Assembly: GCA_017744365.1 (NCBI GenBank)
Contig: JAGIBL010000006.1
Coordinates: forward strand, 1 to 64,000
Reading direction: 5' to 3'
From: Nocardioidaceae bacterium
GTDB taxonomy: Bacteria > Actinomycetota > Actinomycetes > Propionibacteriales > Nocardioidaceae
DNA length: 64,000 nt
Part shown: positions 26,462-35,198 of the stretch, piece by piece
Layout: each line of letters starts with the position of its first letter
Position numbering within the stretch: position 1 is the first letter of the stretch
The notes under the pieces: model-generated
Told to the model about the DNA's origin: nothing
The model's database searches: none
The model's input: the letters and a program-made list of their open reading frames with translations, nothing else
Translations under genes and position numbers: made by a program

Positions 26462-27948
26462 GACCGCACCCCGTCGACGCGCCGGGGAACGCCCCAGGGG
26501 TTGGCGTCCTGGCCGGCCGGGGGCACCCAGGCGTCCGGGACGGACTGGTAGGCGACCGGGCGGACGAACCGGTCCAGCGCGGCGGCACCGACCGAGGTGG
26601 CCGCGGGCGCGCTGGTCGCCGGCCACGGGCCGCCGTGCTGCTGGGCCCAGGTGTAGGCCACGCCGGTCGGCCAGTCTCCGACGGTGACCCGGCCGACCTG
26701 GCCGGCGAGCGTGCGCACCAGCCACGGGGCGTCGGGGTCCTCCGCCGGGTGCTCCGAGGCCGCGATCAGCGTGCCGGCCAGGCTGCCCTGCAGGACGTCG
26801 AGCACCCGCCGCAGCTCGTCGGTGCCGTCGTACTCGACGACCAGGGCGACCGCCCCGAAGCACTCCTCGAGCAGCCGGCTGCCGGGAACCAGCGCGTCGG
26901 CGCGGGCGGCGAGCACGACGGCCGGGGCGGCGAAGCCCTCGGTCCCGGCGGGCACCTCGCCGACCACGGTGGCCCCGGCGTGCACCAGGTCCTCGACCCC
27001 GACGGCGACGGCCTTGGCGATCGGCGCGGTCAGCATCACCGGTGCGGGCGCGGCGGCGGTCAGCGCGTCGGCCACGAGCCGGGCGGCATCGTGGCCGGCC
27101 GGCGCGAGCAGCAGGCCCGGCTTGGTGCAGAACTGGCCGTGACCGAGGGTGAAGGAGCCGACGAAGCCGGCCGCCGCCTCGGGCAGCCGGGAGGCCGCGG
27201 CCGGGGTGACCACGACCGGGTTGACCGTGCCCATCTCGGCGAAGACCGGGACCACGTGCGCGCGCTCGTTGGCCAGCCGCCACAGGGCCAGGCCGCCCTG
27301 CTGGGAGCCGGTGAAGGCGACCGCGGCGATCTCCTCGGCGGTGACGAGGTCGACGCCGGCCTGGTGACCGGAGACGAGCGCGAAGGTGCCCTCGGGAGCA
27401 CCAGCCTCGGCCAGGGCCTTGGTCGCGAGCTCGGCGAGCCGGTGGCTGAGCCGGACGTGCGCGGGATGCGCCTTGACCACCACCGGGCAACCCGCGGCCA
27501 GGGCGGAGGCGGTGTCGTTGCCGAGCACCGAGAACGCGAACGGGAAGTTGCTGGCGCCGAAGACGGCGACCGGGCCGAGCGGCTCGTTGACCCGGACCAG
27601 CCGGGGCGCGGTCGGAGTCGGGCGGTCGATCGCGACGCCGAGGTAGGAGCCCTCGCGGGCCACGTCGGCGTAGAACCGGAGCTGGCCCGCGGTACGGGCG
27701 ACCTCGCCGGTCAGCCGGGTCTCGCCGAGCGCGGTCTCCTCGTCGGCCAGGGCGACCAGCTCGTCGCTGTGCTGCTCCAGGGTCGTGGCGACCGCGTCCA
27801 GCCAGTCGCGCCGGACGGCCGGGTCGGTGAGGGCCACCTGGGCAGCCGCAGCCGCGGCCCGTCGTACGGCGTCGGCCACCTCGTCCGGGGTGGAGTCGGC
27901 GACCTCGCCGCGCTCGCGGCCGTCGTACGGGCTGACGGAGGTGGTCAC
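26458..27948 (-). CDS. Aldehyde dehydrogenase of the 2-oxoglutarate-semialdehyde type, probable glutarate-semialdehyde dehydrogenase
   Basis: 496 residues. The N-terminal part has EPLGPVAVFGASNFPFAFSV and LAAGCPVVVKAHPAHVRLSH, typical of the NADP-type 2-oxoglutarate semialdehyde dehydrogenase group. The catalytic Cys is in FTLGHGQFCTKPGLLLAPA and the general base Glu in VPVFAEMGTVNPV. The family oxidises C5 semialdehydes; between a GabT-like aminotransferase and a glutarate CoA-transferase the natural substrate is glutarate semialdehyde. The GTG at 27948 overlaps the aminotransferase stop. A dehydrogenase for succinate semialdehyde is a less likely alternative. Confidence 0.85.
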   Translation of the reverse strand: MTTSVSPYDGRERGEVADSTPDEVADAVRRAAAAAAQVALTDPAVRRDWLDAVATTLEQHSDELVALADEETALGETRLTGEVARTAGQLRFYADVAREGSYLGVAIDRPTPTAPRLVRVNEPLGPVAVFGASNFPFAFSVLGNDTASALAAGCPVVVKAHPAHVRLSHRLAELATKALAEAGAPEGTFALVSGHQAGVDLVTAEEIAAVAFTGSQQGGLALWRLANERAHVVPVFAEMGTVNPVVVTPAAASRLPEAAAGFVGSFTLGHGQFCTKPGLLLAPAGHDAARLVADALTAAAPAPVMLTAPIAKAVAVGVEDLVHAGATVVGEVPAGTEGFAAPAVVLAARADALVPGSRLLEECFGAVALVVEYDGTDELRRVLDVLQGSLAGTLIAASEHPAEDPDAPWLVRTLAGQVGRVTVGDWPTGVAYTWAQQHGGPWPATSAPAATSVGAAALDRFVRPVAYQSVPDAWVPPAGQDANPWGVPRRVDGVRS

Positions 27949-29279
27949 GATGCCTCCTTCACGGCGCGCTCGATGACGCCGAGGGCGTCGTCGAGGAGCT
28001 CGTCGCTGATGACCAGGGGCGGCAGCAGCCGGATCACGTTGCCGAAGGTGCCGCAGACCAGGGCGACCACGCCCTCGCGGTGGCACTGGGCGGCGACGGC
28101 CTTGGCGACCTCGGGAGCGGGATCGGTCGTGCCGGGGCGGACGAACTCCATCGCGAGCATCGCCCCGCGGCCGCGGACCTCGCCGACCACGGAGTCCGCG
28201 CCCAGCAGCGTCTCCAGCCGCGGCCGGGCCAGCGCCTCGATCTGCCGGGCTCGCTCGACCAGGCCCTCGGACTCGATGACCTCGAGGGCCGCGAGGGCGG
28301 CCGCGCAGGCGACCGGGTTGCCGGCGTAGGTGCCGCCGAGCCCGCCGGGCGCGACCGCGTCCATGATCTCGGCGCGGCCGGTCACCGCGGAGAGCGGCAT
28401 CCCAGCGGCGAGCGCCTTGGCGGTGGTGACGAGGTCCGGCACCACGCCCTCGTGCTCGCAGGCGAACATGGCGCCGGTACGGGCGAAGCCGGTCTGGATC
28501 TCGTCGGCGACGAAGACGATGCCGTGCTCGCGGGCGAACGCGGCCACCTTGGCCAGGTAGCCCGGCGGCGGCACGATGAAGCCGCCCTCGCCCTGGATCG
28601 GCTCGGCCACGATGGCGGCCACGTTGCCGGCGCCGATCTGGGTGGTGACGATCTCGGCGAGCTGGGCGAAGGCCTCCTCGGCGGCGGCCTCGGCCCCGCC
28701 CGGCCAGCGGTACGGGTACGGCGAGGGCACCCGGTAGACCTCGGGCGCGAACGGCCCGAAGCCCTGCTTGTAGGGCACGTTCTTCGCCGTCATCGCCATC
28801 GTCAGGTTGGTACGCCCGTGGTAGGCGTGCCCGAGCACGACGACGGCCGGCCGGCCGGTGTAGGTGCGCGCGATCTTGACCGCGTTCTCGACGGCCTCGG
28901 CGCCGGTGGTGAACAGGGCGGTGCGCTTCTCGTGGTCGCCCGGGGTGAGCCGGTTGAGCGCCGCGGCGACCTGGACGAAGCCGTCGTACTCGGTGACCAG
29001 GAAGCAGGTGTGCGTGAACCGCTCGACCTGCTCGGCCACCCGGCGGCTCACCTCGGGGTGCGCGGCGCCGACGCTGGTGACCGCGATGCCCGAGGCCAGG
29101 TCGATGAGCTGGTTGCCGTCCACGTCCAGGATCACGCCGCCGTCGGCGCGGTCGACGAAGACCGGCAGGGTGACGCCGAGACCGGCGGCCAGGTGCTGGG
29201 TGCGCTCGGCCTGCAGGGCCACCGAGCGCGGCCCGGGGATCTCGGTGCGGAGGAGACGTCGCTGCTCGATCGGGTCCAT
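27945..29279 (-). CDS. 4-aminobutyrate/5-aminovalerate aminotransferase (class III)
   Basis: 444 residues with the full class III aminotransferase pattern: FTTGAEAVENAVKIARTYTG, HAYHGRTNLTMAMTAKNVPY, AIVAEPIQGEGGF, FVADEIQTGFARTGAMF, and the PLP lysine in LVTTAKALAAGMPLSAVTGR. This is GabT/DavT. The operon context (semialdehyde dehydrogenase, glutarate CoA-transferase, glutaryl-CoA dehydrogenase) favours 5-aminovalerate from lysine over GABA, though both may be used. First gene of the operon; the ATG at 29279 lies in the divergent region with a palindrome (29336-29350) that overlaps a candidate -35 site. Confidence 0.9.
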   Translation of the reverse strand: MDPIEQRRLLRTEIPGPRSVALQAERTQHLAAGLGVTLPVFVDRADGGVILDVDGNQLIDLASGIAVTSVGAAHPEVSRRVAEQVERFTHTCFLVTEYDGFVQVAAALNRLTPGDHEKRTALFTTGAEAVENAVKIARTYTGRPAVVVLGHAYHGRTNLTMAMTAKNVPYKQGFGPFAPEVYRVPSPYPYRWPGGAEAAAEEAFAQLAEIVTTQIGAGNVAAIVAEPIQGEGGFIVPPPGYLAKVAAFAREHGIVFVADEIQTGFARTGAMFACEHEGVVPDLVTTAKALAAGMPLSAVTGRAEIMDAVAPGGLGGTYAGNPVACAAALAALEVIESEGLVERARQIEALARPRLETLLGADSVVGEVRGRGAMLAMEFVRPGTTDPAPEVAKAVAAQCHREGVVALVCGTFGNVIRLLPPLVISDELLDDALGVIERAVKEAS

Positions 29280-29335
29280 GGCAGGACGGTAGGACGGCGG
29301 TCGCGCGGGAGACAGGGATAGACTGCACATCTCTT

Positions 29336-29350
29336 CGCACATCATGTGCG
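29336..29350. promoter_or_regulatory. Palindromic operator between gabT-like operon and PucR gene
   Basis: CGCACAT-C-ATGTGCG is a perfect 15-bp palindrome in the 90-bp divergent region. It is flanked by direct repeats CTGCACA at 29323-29329 and 29353-29359, exactly 30 bp apart. On the minus strand a possible -10 (TCTATC, complement of 29317-29322) would put the -35 region of the catabolic operon inside the palindrome. It is a good candidate for the PucR binding site. Confidence 0.6.
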
Positions 29351-29369
29351 TTCTGCACAGGAGCCGCCC

Positions 29370-30827
29370 ATGGCCGTCCCCACCGTCGCGTCGCTGTGCC
29401 GGACCCTCGGCACCGACCTCGCTCCGGCGCCCGGGTTCGACGCGCCCGCGCGCGAGGTGACCGCGGTGCACGTCAGCGAGCTCGCCGACCCGACGCCCTA
29501 CCTGACCGGCGGCGAGCTGCTGCTCACCACCGGGCTGGCGCTGCCCCGCAGCCGGCTGGCCGTGGAGCGGTACGTCGGCCGGCTGGTCGAGGCCGACGTC
29601 AGCGCGCTCGCCTTCGGTCTGGGCCCGGTGCACGCCGAGGTGCCGGCGACGCTGTCAGCCGCCTGCGCGACCCTCGGCCTGCCGCTGCTCGTGGTGCCCG
29701 CGCCGACGCCGTTCCAGGTCATCACCCGCAGCTACTGGACGGCCGTCTCCCGCTCGGCCGAGCAGCAGCTCAAGGACGTCCTGGTCGCCCAGCGCTCGCT
29801 GGTCGAGGCGGCCTCCTCGGCCGACCCCGTACCCGCCGTGCTGCGCACGCTGAGCCGGTCGCTGGACGCCTGGGCCGCCCGGCTCGGTCCGCGCGGCGAG
29901 GTCGAGGTGGTGGTGCCCGCCGGTGCCCGGGACCGGGCCGAGCAGGTCCGCGCCGACGTCGCCCGGCTGCAGGGCGCCGGGGTGCACTCCTCGGCCTCCT
30001 TCGCCACCGGCACCGACGCGGTCGTGGTCTACCCGCTCGCGGTCGAGGAGAACGTGGCCGGCTTCCTCGCCGTCGGCACCGCCACCGCGCTCGACGGCGA
30101 CCGGCGGCGCGCGGTGCTGACCGCCTCGGCGCTGCTCAGCCTGGACGCGATGCGCGCCACCGAGTCCGCGGCCAGCGCGCTCGAGCTGCAGCGCTGCGTC
30201 GGGCTGCTGGCCACCACCGGGTACGTCGACGCGGCCCGGTCGCTCGCCGCGAGTGTCGGCACCCCGCTCCCCCCGGCCCGGGTGCGGGTGCTCGCCCTGA
30301 CCGGCCGCGAGATCGGCCCGTTGGTCGCCGCCGCCCAGCGCTGGTGCGGCGAGGCCGTCGCGGTGCGCACCGACCGGCGCTCGGGCTGGCTGCTGGTGCC
30401 CGCCGAGCACCCGCCGACCGCGACGCTGGCCCGCGCGCTGCGCCGCCAGGACGACCAGGCCACCGCGGTCCTCTCCGAGACGGTTCCGGTCGAGCGGGCC
30501 GACGCGGTCCGGGGCCTGGCCGTCGCCGCCGCGGCCGGTGCCGCACCGGGCCACCTCGACCTGACCGGGCCGGCGGCCCCCGGGGACGACGCGTTCGCCG
30601 GGCTCGGCGACGCCCTCGACGACCTGGACGCCGACCTGACCGCGACCCTGGCCGGCTACCTGCGCCGGCACGGTCACGTCGAGGCGGCCGCCCGCGACCT
30701 GGACCTGCACCGCAACACCGTGCGCCAGCGGGTCGCCCGGATCGCCGCCGCCCTGGACGCCGACCTGGACGACCCGGACGTCACGGCCCGGCTGTGGCTG
30801 CTGCTGCGGAGGCGGGGGGCGGCGTAG
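29370..30827 (+). CDS. PucR family transcriptional regulator
   Basis: 485 residues. The N-terminal purine-catabolism domain shows TAVHVSELADPTPYLTGGEL and LLLTTGLALPRSRLAVERYV; the C-terminus holds the PucR helix-turn-helix GHVEAAARDLDLHRNTVRQR followed by VARIAAALD. AGGAG lies seven bases before the ATG at 29370. Divergent from the 5-aminovalerate/glutarate operon, it is likely its activator or repressor; PucR-type proteins often control GABA and nitrogen-compound breakdown in actinobacteria and firmicutes. A longer start at 29346 would lie inside the operator. Confidence 0.9.
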   Translation: MAVPTVASLCRTLGTDLAPAPGFDAPAREVTAVHVSELADPTPYLTGGELLLTTGLALPRSRLAVERYVGRLVEADVSALAFGLGPVHAEVPATLSAACATLGLPLLVVPAPTPFQVITRSYWTAVSRSAEQQLKDVLVAQRSLVEAASSADPVPAVLRTLSRSLDAWAARLGPRGEVEVVVPAGARDRAEQVRADVARLQGAGVHSSASFATGTDAVVVYPLAVEENVAGFLAVGTATALDGDRRRAVLTASALLSLDAMRATESAASALELQRCVGLLATTGYVDAARSLAASVGTPLPPARVRVLALTGREIGPLVAAAQRWCGEAVAVRTDRRSGWLLVPAEHPPTATLARALRRQDDQATAVLSETVPVERADAVRGLAVAAAAGAAPGHLDLTGPAAPGDDAFAGLGDALDDLDADLTATLAGYLRRHGHVEAAARDLDLHRNTVRQRVARIAAALDADLDDPDVTARLWLLLRRRGAA

Positions 30828-30841
30828 CGCGCTGCGGCTCC

Positions 30842-31453
30842 CTATCGGGGGGTCCAGCCCGCGGGATAGTCGGCCCAGTTCTCGTCGCGCTTCCATGGCC
30901 CGTCCCACACGAACCACGCGGGATCCGACTGGGCGTGCAGGGTCAGCCGGGTCCACACGGCCGCGGCCGAGTCCTGGTCGGCCCTCCCGTGGCGCAGCTC
31001 GATCCCGGTGCGCCGGTCGACGATCACCTGCATCGGTGGGCCCGGTCGTGCGGTGGTCGCCGCGAGCGCCGCACGACCGAGGAAGGTGACCTCCTCGATC
31101 CGCGGTCCGGCGCCGATGCCGACCCCGAGGAGGCCGGCCCACCAGGACCGCTCCTGCCGGGCCAGGAGACTGGTGGGATGGTCGTGGATCTCGCCGAGGT
31201 CGGGTCTCGGCAGGGCGACGACGCCCTGGTCGGAGGGCCAGGACCTCCAGGTCGTCCGCTCCCCCTCGATCCATTCCATCCGCCCCGGGGGCTCCTCGAT
31301 CCGGTGCAGCGGGCCCGCGACCCACACGTGCCGTGCGAGCACGCCCGCCTCGCGGTCCTCCCGCACGACGCCTTCGATGACGAGCGCGGAGAGGTCGCGG
31401 GTCAGCAGGTCCAGCACCATCTCGACCATCGCCGCGCTACCCGGGGATTCCAC
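30842..31453 (-). CDS. Hypothetical protein
   Basis: 203 residues, not recognised. The protein is soluble-looking and rich in Trp (WRSWPSDQGVV, RSWWAGLLGVGIG, WFVWDGPWKRDENWADYP). No signal peptide, membrane segment or catalytic motif can be seen. The start may be the GTG at 31453 or an internal ATG a few residues on (MVEMVLDLL). Coding potential is supported by the consistent GC-biased third positions and by the short gap to the next genes on the same strand. It converges on the PucR gene with a 14-bp gap. Confidence 0.6.
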   Translation of the reverse strand: MESPGSAAMVEMVLDLLTRDLSALVIEGVVREDREAGVLARHVWVAGPLHRIEEPPGRMEWIEGERTTWRSWPSDQGVVALPRPDLGEIHDHPTSLLARQERSWWAGLLGVGIGAGPRIEEVTFLGRAALAATTARPGPPMQVIVDRRTGIELRHGRADQDSAAAVWTRLTLHAQSDPAWFVWDGPWKRDENWADYPAGWTPR

Positions 31454-31462
31454 TCGCGCAGG

Positions 31463-31891
31463 CTAGCCCGCTCCCACCACTGTCACCGGGATGCCCAGGT
31501 GCCCGAGCCGGCGGGCCAGGTCCTGGTGCAGCCGGACGCTGAGCGCGTGCTCGTGGACGGCGAGCACGATCTCGTCGAGGGGCTCGGCGGCGAGGGTGTG
31601 CTCGATCGCGTCCATCGGGTCGTGCTGGACCGAGACCGAGCCGACCACGTGGTCGCCGGCCGCCTCCTCGATCAGCGGGAGCGCGCGGCGCAGCACCCGC
31701 TCGGCCGCGGCGGCCTGGTCGTGCCGCTCCGGATGCAGCAGGTGCACCTCGGCGCGGGCCGGGTTCGGAACCACCACCCGGAACCGGGCCGGAGAGCGAT
31801 CCGCCCGGTCCCGGATCGCGGCGAGCAGCGCGGCGCTCGGATCGGGGTGGTCGGTCACCACCAGCACCCGGGCCGGCCGGTCCTCAGGCAT
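31463..31891 (-). CDS. Small protein with Rossmann-like or universal-stress-like fold, function unknown
   Basis: 142 residues. The start RVLVVTDHPDPSAALLAAIR followed by FRVVVPNPARAEVHLLHPER alternates strands and helices, and the end HLGIPVTVVGAG resembles the last strand of universal-stress or related nucleotide-binding folds. The typical ATP-binding GxxGxxxxxxxxxGS motif is absent. It overlaps the membrane gene upstream by eight bases, so the two are translated together; a joint role is likely but unknown. Confidence 0.6.
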   Translation of the reverse strand: MPEDRPARVLVVTDHPDPSAALLAAIRDRADRSPARFRVVVPNPARAEVHLLHPERHDQAAAAERVLRRALPLIEEAAGDHVVGSVSVQHDPMDAIEHTLAAEPLDEIVLAVHEHALSVRLHQDLARRLGHLGIPVTVVGAG

Positions 31892-32693
31892 GGCTCGTGC
31901 TCCGCCCGGCCTCGACCTCGTGCAGGGTCTCGTCGGTCACGTCCACGCGGGTGATGCTCAGGTAGGTGACCACCGCCAGGATCGTGACGAGGAAGACCAG
32001 GCTGGTCCACCCGGTGCCCAGCCCGAGCCCGCCGTCGTGGCGCCCGGAGGCCAGGTAGTCGCCGATGTTCGCCCCCAGCGGCCGCGTCAGGATGTAGCCG
32101 AGCCAGAAGGAGAGCACGCTGCCGGCGCCGGCCCGCCAGGCCACGAAGACGGCCAGGATCAGGCCGGCGGGCAGCAGCACCGAGGTGCCCGGCGACCAGC
32201 CGGTCAGGTCCAGCGTCCAGTCGCCCAGGGCGGTGCCGAGGGCGAAGGTGACCAGCACGACCAGCCAGTACCAGCCCTCGCGCTGCCGGGTGTTGATGGA
32301 GTGGATCGACAGGGTGCGCTCGCGCGCGTACCAGGCGGCGAAGACCGCCGCCAGCAGCACCGCGAACACCGTCGAGCTGATCCACAGCGGCACCCCGCGC
32401 GCGTCGGTGAGGTTGTCGGTGAGCAGGGTGCCGACCACGCTGATGAGCACCACCGAGAGCCAGTAGACCCAGGGCACGTACCGCACCGCGCGGAGCTGGA
32501 TCGCGAGCACGACCACCAGCGCCGCACTGAACGCGAGCGTCGTGTTCGTGAGCCCGAACCCGAGCGTCTCGTTGACGTAGTCGGCGAAGCTCTCGCCCAC
32601 CGTGGTGCACAGGATCTTGATGATCCAGAACCAGACCGTGACCTCGGGGACCTTGTTGAGCATCCGGCGCACGGCCGGCGTCTGTGTCGTCAT
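31884..32693 (-). CDS. COG4705-like integral membrane protein
   Basis: 269 residues with about eight membrane helices. It starts LNKVPEVTVWFWIIKILCTT and VGESFADYVNETLGFGLTNT, and ends with FWLGYILTRPLGANIGDYLA before a charged tail. These motifs (KILxTTVGExxADY, RPLGAxxGD) are typical of the uncharacterised COG4705 membrane-anchored family, which is sometimes linked to metal or stress responses. The ATG at 32693 is chosen because the first helix follows it directly. The operon continues into the small Rossmann-like protein at 31463. Confidence 0.8.
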   Translation of the reverse strand: MTTQTPAVRRMLNKVPEVTVWFWIIKILCTTVGESFADYVNETLGFGLTNTTLAFSAALVVVLAIQLRAVRYVPWVYWLSVVLISVVGTLLTDNLTDARGVPLWISSTVFAVLLAAVFAAWYARERTLSIHSINTRQREGWYWLVVLVTFALGTALGDWTLDLTGWSPGTSVLLPAGLILAVFVAWRAGAGSVLSFWLGYILTRPLGANIGDYLASGRHDGGLGLGTGWTSLVFLVTILAVVTYLSITRVDVTDETLHEVEAGRSTSHA

Positions 32694-32803
32694 GCCAGCC
32701 AAGGGTCCGGATCGCGCCTGACACTCACCTGAACGCCGCATGCCCGCGCCGTTCCCGGGCACAGGGCCGGTCAAGCAGGGCGAGTCATCGGAAGGAGCAG
32801 CAG

Positions 32804-33025
32804 ATGCCTGGCAAGAGCTCGCACGTGAAGAACGAGAAGCAGTACGAGGCCCTCAAGGACAAGGGCATGTCGAAGGAGCGCGCCGCGAAGATCGCGAACT
32901 CCCCGGACTCCTCCAAGCACGGCGGCGAGAAGAGCCACTCCGGGTCCGGCAAGTCCAGCCAGGGCGGGACCCACGCGCAGAAGGTGAAGGCCGGGCGCAA
33001 GGGCGGCAAGGCCAGTCACGGCTGA
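32804..33025 (+). CDS. Small basic DUF7218-like protein
   Basis: 73 residues, Lys/Ser/Gly-rich. It begins MPGKSSHVKNEKQYEALKDK and contains GMSKERAAKIANSPDSSKHG, then a low-complexity Ser/Gly/Lys tail. This pattern occurs in a small family of plasma-soluble actinobacterial proteins, annotated as DUF7218 or Rho-termination-like; I am fairly but not fully sure of the name. GGAAGGAG lies about seven bases before the ATG. It stands alone between the membrane gene and the ureide operon. Confidence 0.7.
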   Translation: MPGKSSHVKNEKQYEALKDKGMSKERAAKIANSPDSSKHGGEKSHSGSGKSSQGGTHAQKVKAGRKGGKASHG

Positions 33026-33048
33026 CCCGCCGAGGGTCCTGGGGACAC

Positions 33049-33864
33049 TCAGCCCAGGCGCGGGTGCCGGTTCACGTCCTTGTAGAGCAGGTAGCGGAAC
33101 CGGCCCGGCCCGCCGGCGTAGCAGGCCTGCGGGCAGAACGCGCGCAGCCACATGAAGTCGCCCTCCTGCACCTCGACCCAGTCCTGGTTGAGCAGGTAGA
33201 CCGCCTTGCCCTCCAGCACGTAGAGCCCGTGCTCCATCACGTGCGTCTCCGGGAACGGGATCGACCCGCCGGGCTCGAAGCTGACGATGTTCACGTGCAT
33301 GTCGTGCCGGACGTCGCGCGGATCCACGAACCGCTGAGTGGCCCAGCGGCCCTCGGTCCCGGGCATCGGCTCGGCGGCCACGACGGTCTCGTTGGTCACG
33401 AACGCCGCCGGCACCTCGATGCCCTCGACACGCTCGTAGGCCTTGCGGATCCAGTGGAACGTCGCGGTCGCGTCGCTCTCGTTCCGCAGCGTCCACGCCG
33501 CACCGGGCGGCAGGAACGCGTAGCCCCCGGGAGCGAGCACGTGCCGCTCGCCGTCCAGGGTCAGCACGAGGGTGCCGCCGACCACGAACAGCACCGCCTC
33601 GGCGTCCGGGTCCGGCTCGGGGCGCTCCGATCCCCCGCCGGGACCGACCTCGACGACGTACTGGGCGAAGGTCTCGGCGAAGCCCGACAGCGGCCGGGCG
33701 ATCACCCAGAGCCGGGTCTCCTCCCAGTGCGGCAGGTTGCTGGTCACGATGTCGCGCATGGTGCCGCGCGGCAGCACCGCGTAGGCCTGCGTGAACACGG
33801 CCCGGTCCGTGGTCAGCTGCTCCTGGCCGGGGTGCCCGCCGGTGGGCACGTAGTAGCGGTTCAT
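33049..33864 (-). CDS. (S)-ureidoglycine aminohydrolase, bicupin
   Basis: 271 residues with two cupin domains. The N-terminal part reads YYVPTGGHPGQEQLTTDRAV and VLPRGTMRDIVTSNLPHWEE; the second cupin has SFEPGGSIPFPETHVMEHGL and YVLEGKAVYLLNQDWVEVQE, with the manganese ligands in ETHVMEHG. The ending CYAGGPGRFRYLLYKDVNR is typical. The enzyme releases ammonia from ureidoglycine in the allantoin pathway. It is the last gene of the operon and overlaps allantoinase by ATGA. Confidence 0.9.
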   Translation of the reverse strand: MNRYYVPTGGHPGQEQLTTDRAVFTQAYAVLPRGTMRDIVTSNLPHWEETRLWVIARPLSGFAETFAQYVVEVGPGGGSERPEPDPDAEAVLFVVGGTLVLTLDGERHVLAPGGYAFLPPGAAWTLRNESDATATFHWIRKAYERVEGIEVPAAFVTNETVVAAEPMPGTEGRWATQRFVDPRDVRHDMHVNIVSFEPGGSIPFPETHVMEHGLYVLEGKAVYLLNQDWVEVQEGDFMWLRAFCPQACYAGGPGRFRYLLYKDVNRHPRLG

Positions 33865-35198
33865 CGGTCCTGCCTCTCCAGGAGCCGTCCGCGCGGCTCC
33901 GCCTCCAGGTCCACCTTCCGGCCACGCAGCCAGGTGGACCGGACCACGCCGCACAACCTGCGTCCGTCGTACGGCGTGATCGGGTTCTTGTGGTGCAGCG
34001 CCCGCGGGTCCACCACGAGCTCCGCGTCGGGGTCGAGCACGACCAGGTCGGCGTCGCCGCCCACCTCGATCCGGCCCTTGCCGCGCAGCCCCACCAGGTC
34101 GGCCGGGTTGCGGGCCATCCACCGGACCACGTCGGGCAGGCCGAAGCCGCGCGCCCGCGCCTCGGTCCAGACGGCCGCGAGCCCCAGCTGCAGCGAGGAG
34201 ATGCCGCCCCAGGCCGCGGCGAAGTCGCCGCTCTCCAGCCGCTTCAGGTCCGGCGTCGAGGGCGAGTGGTCGCTGACCACCATCGAGATCACCCCGTCGC
34301 GCAGGCCCTCCCAGAGCCGGTCGCGGTTGGCGGCCTCGCGGATCGGCGGGCAGCACTTGTACGGCGTGGCGCCGTCCGGGATCTCCTCGGCGGCGAAGCT
34401 CAGGTAGTGCGGGCAGGTCTCCGCGCTGACCGGCAGCCCGTCGGCCCGCGCCCGCGCCAGCAGCGCCAGCGTCTCGGCGCTGGAGACGTGCAGCACGTGC
34501 ACCCGGCAGCCGGTGGCGCGGGCGACCGCGACCACGTCCGCGACCGCGACGTTCTCGGCCGCCCGCGGGCGCGAGGCCAGGAAGTCGGCGTAGTGCGCGC
34601 CCGCCGCCACCGGCGAGGCCTCGATCACCCGGCTGTCCTCGGCGTGCACGATGAGCAGGCCGCCGAGCCGGACCAGCTTGGCGGCCACCACGGCCAGCTC
34701 GAGCCGGTCCAGCGGCGGGAACTCCTCGACCCCCGAGGGCAGCAGGAAGCTCTTGAAGCCGAAGACGCCGCGCTCCCACAGCGGCGCCAGGTCGGCCAGG
34801 TTGCCCGGCACCGCCCCGCCCCAGAAGCCCACGTCGACGAAGGCCTGCGACAGCGCGGTGGCGCGCTTGAGCTCCAGCGCCGGCACGTCGACCGTCGGCG
34901 GGATGCTGTTGAGCGGCATGTCCACGATCGTGGTCACCCCGCCCGCGGCGGCGGCCCGGGTCGCCGAGGCGAAGCCCTCCCACGCGGTCCGGCCGGGGTC
35001 GTTGACGTGCACGTGCGTGTCCACCAGCCCGGGCAGCAGCACCTGGTCGGCGCCGAGCTCGACGACCTCCGTGGCCTCGACCGGCTCGTCGTACGACGCG
35101 ACCAGCGCGACCCGGCCCCCGGCGACCGCGACCGTGGCCGGGCGCTCGCCGTCGTGGTCGACCAGCCGGCGTGCACGCAGGACCAGGTCGTAGGTCAC
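33861..35198 (-). CDS. allB: Allantoinase
   Basis: 445 residues. Amidohydrolase metal ligands are intact: HxH at residues 62 and 64 in VDTHVHVNDPGRTAWEGF, the carboxylated Lys149 in FGFKSFLLPSG, His in LIVHAED and HVLHVSS, and Asp in VVSDHSPS. NDPGR and GFKSFLLPSG separate allantoinase from dihydroorotase and dihydropyrimidinase. It opens the allantoin ring to allantoate. The GTG start at 35198 overlaps the upstream gene stop. No allantoate amidohydrolase gene is next to it, although the next known enzyme, ureidoglycine aminohydrolase, is. Confidence 0.93.
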   Translation of the reverse strand: MTYDLVLRARRLVDHDGERPATVAVAGGRVALVASYDEPVEATEVVELGADQVLLPGLVDTHVHVNDPGRTAWEGFASATRAAAAGGVTTIVDMPLNSIPPTVDVPALELKRATALSQAFVDVGFWGGAVPGNLADLAPLWERGVFGFKSFLLPSGVEEFPPLDRLELAVVAAKLVRLGGLLIVHAEDSRVIEASPVAAGAHYADFLASRPRAAENVAVADVVAVARATGCRVHVLHVSSAETLALLARARADGLPVSAETCPHYLSFAAEEIPDGATPYKCCPPIREAANRDRLWEGLRDGVISMVVSDHSPSTPDLKRLESGDFAAAWGGISSLQLGLAAVWTEARARGFGLPDVVRWMARNPADLVGLRGKGRIEVGGDADLVVLDPDAELVVDPRALHHKNPITPYDGRRLCGVVRSTWLRGRKVDLEAEPRGRLLERQDR

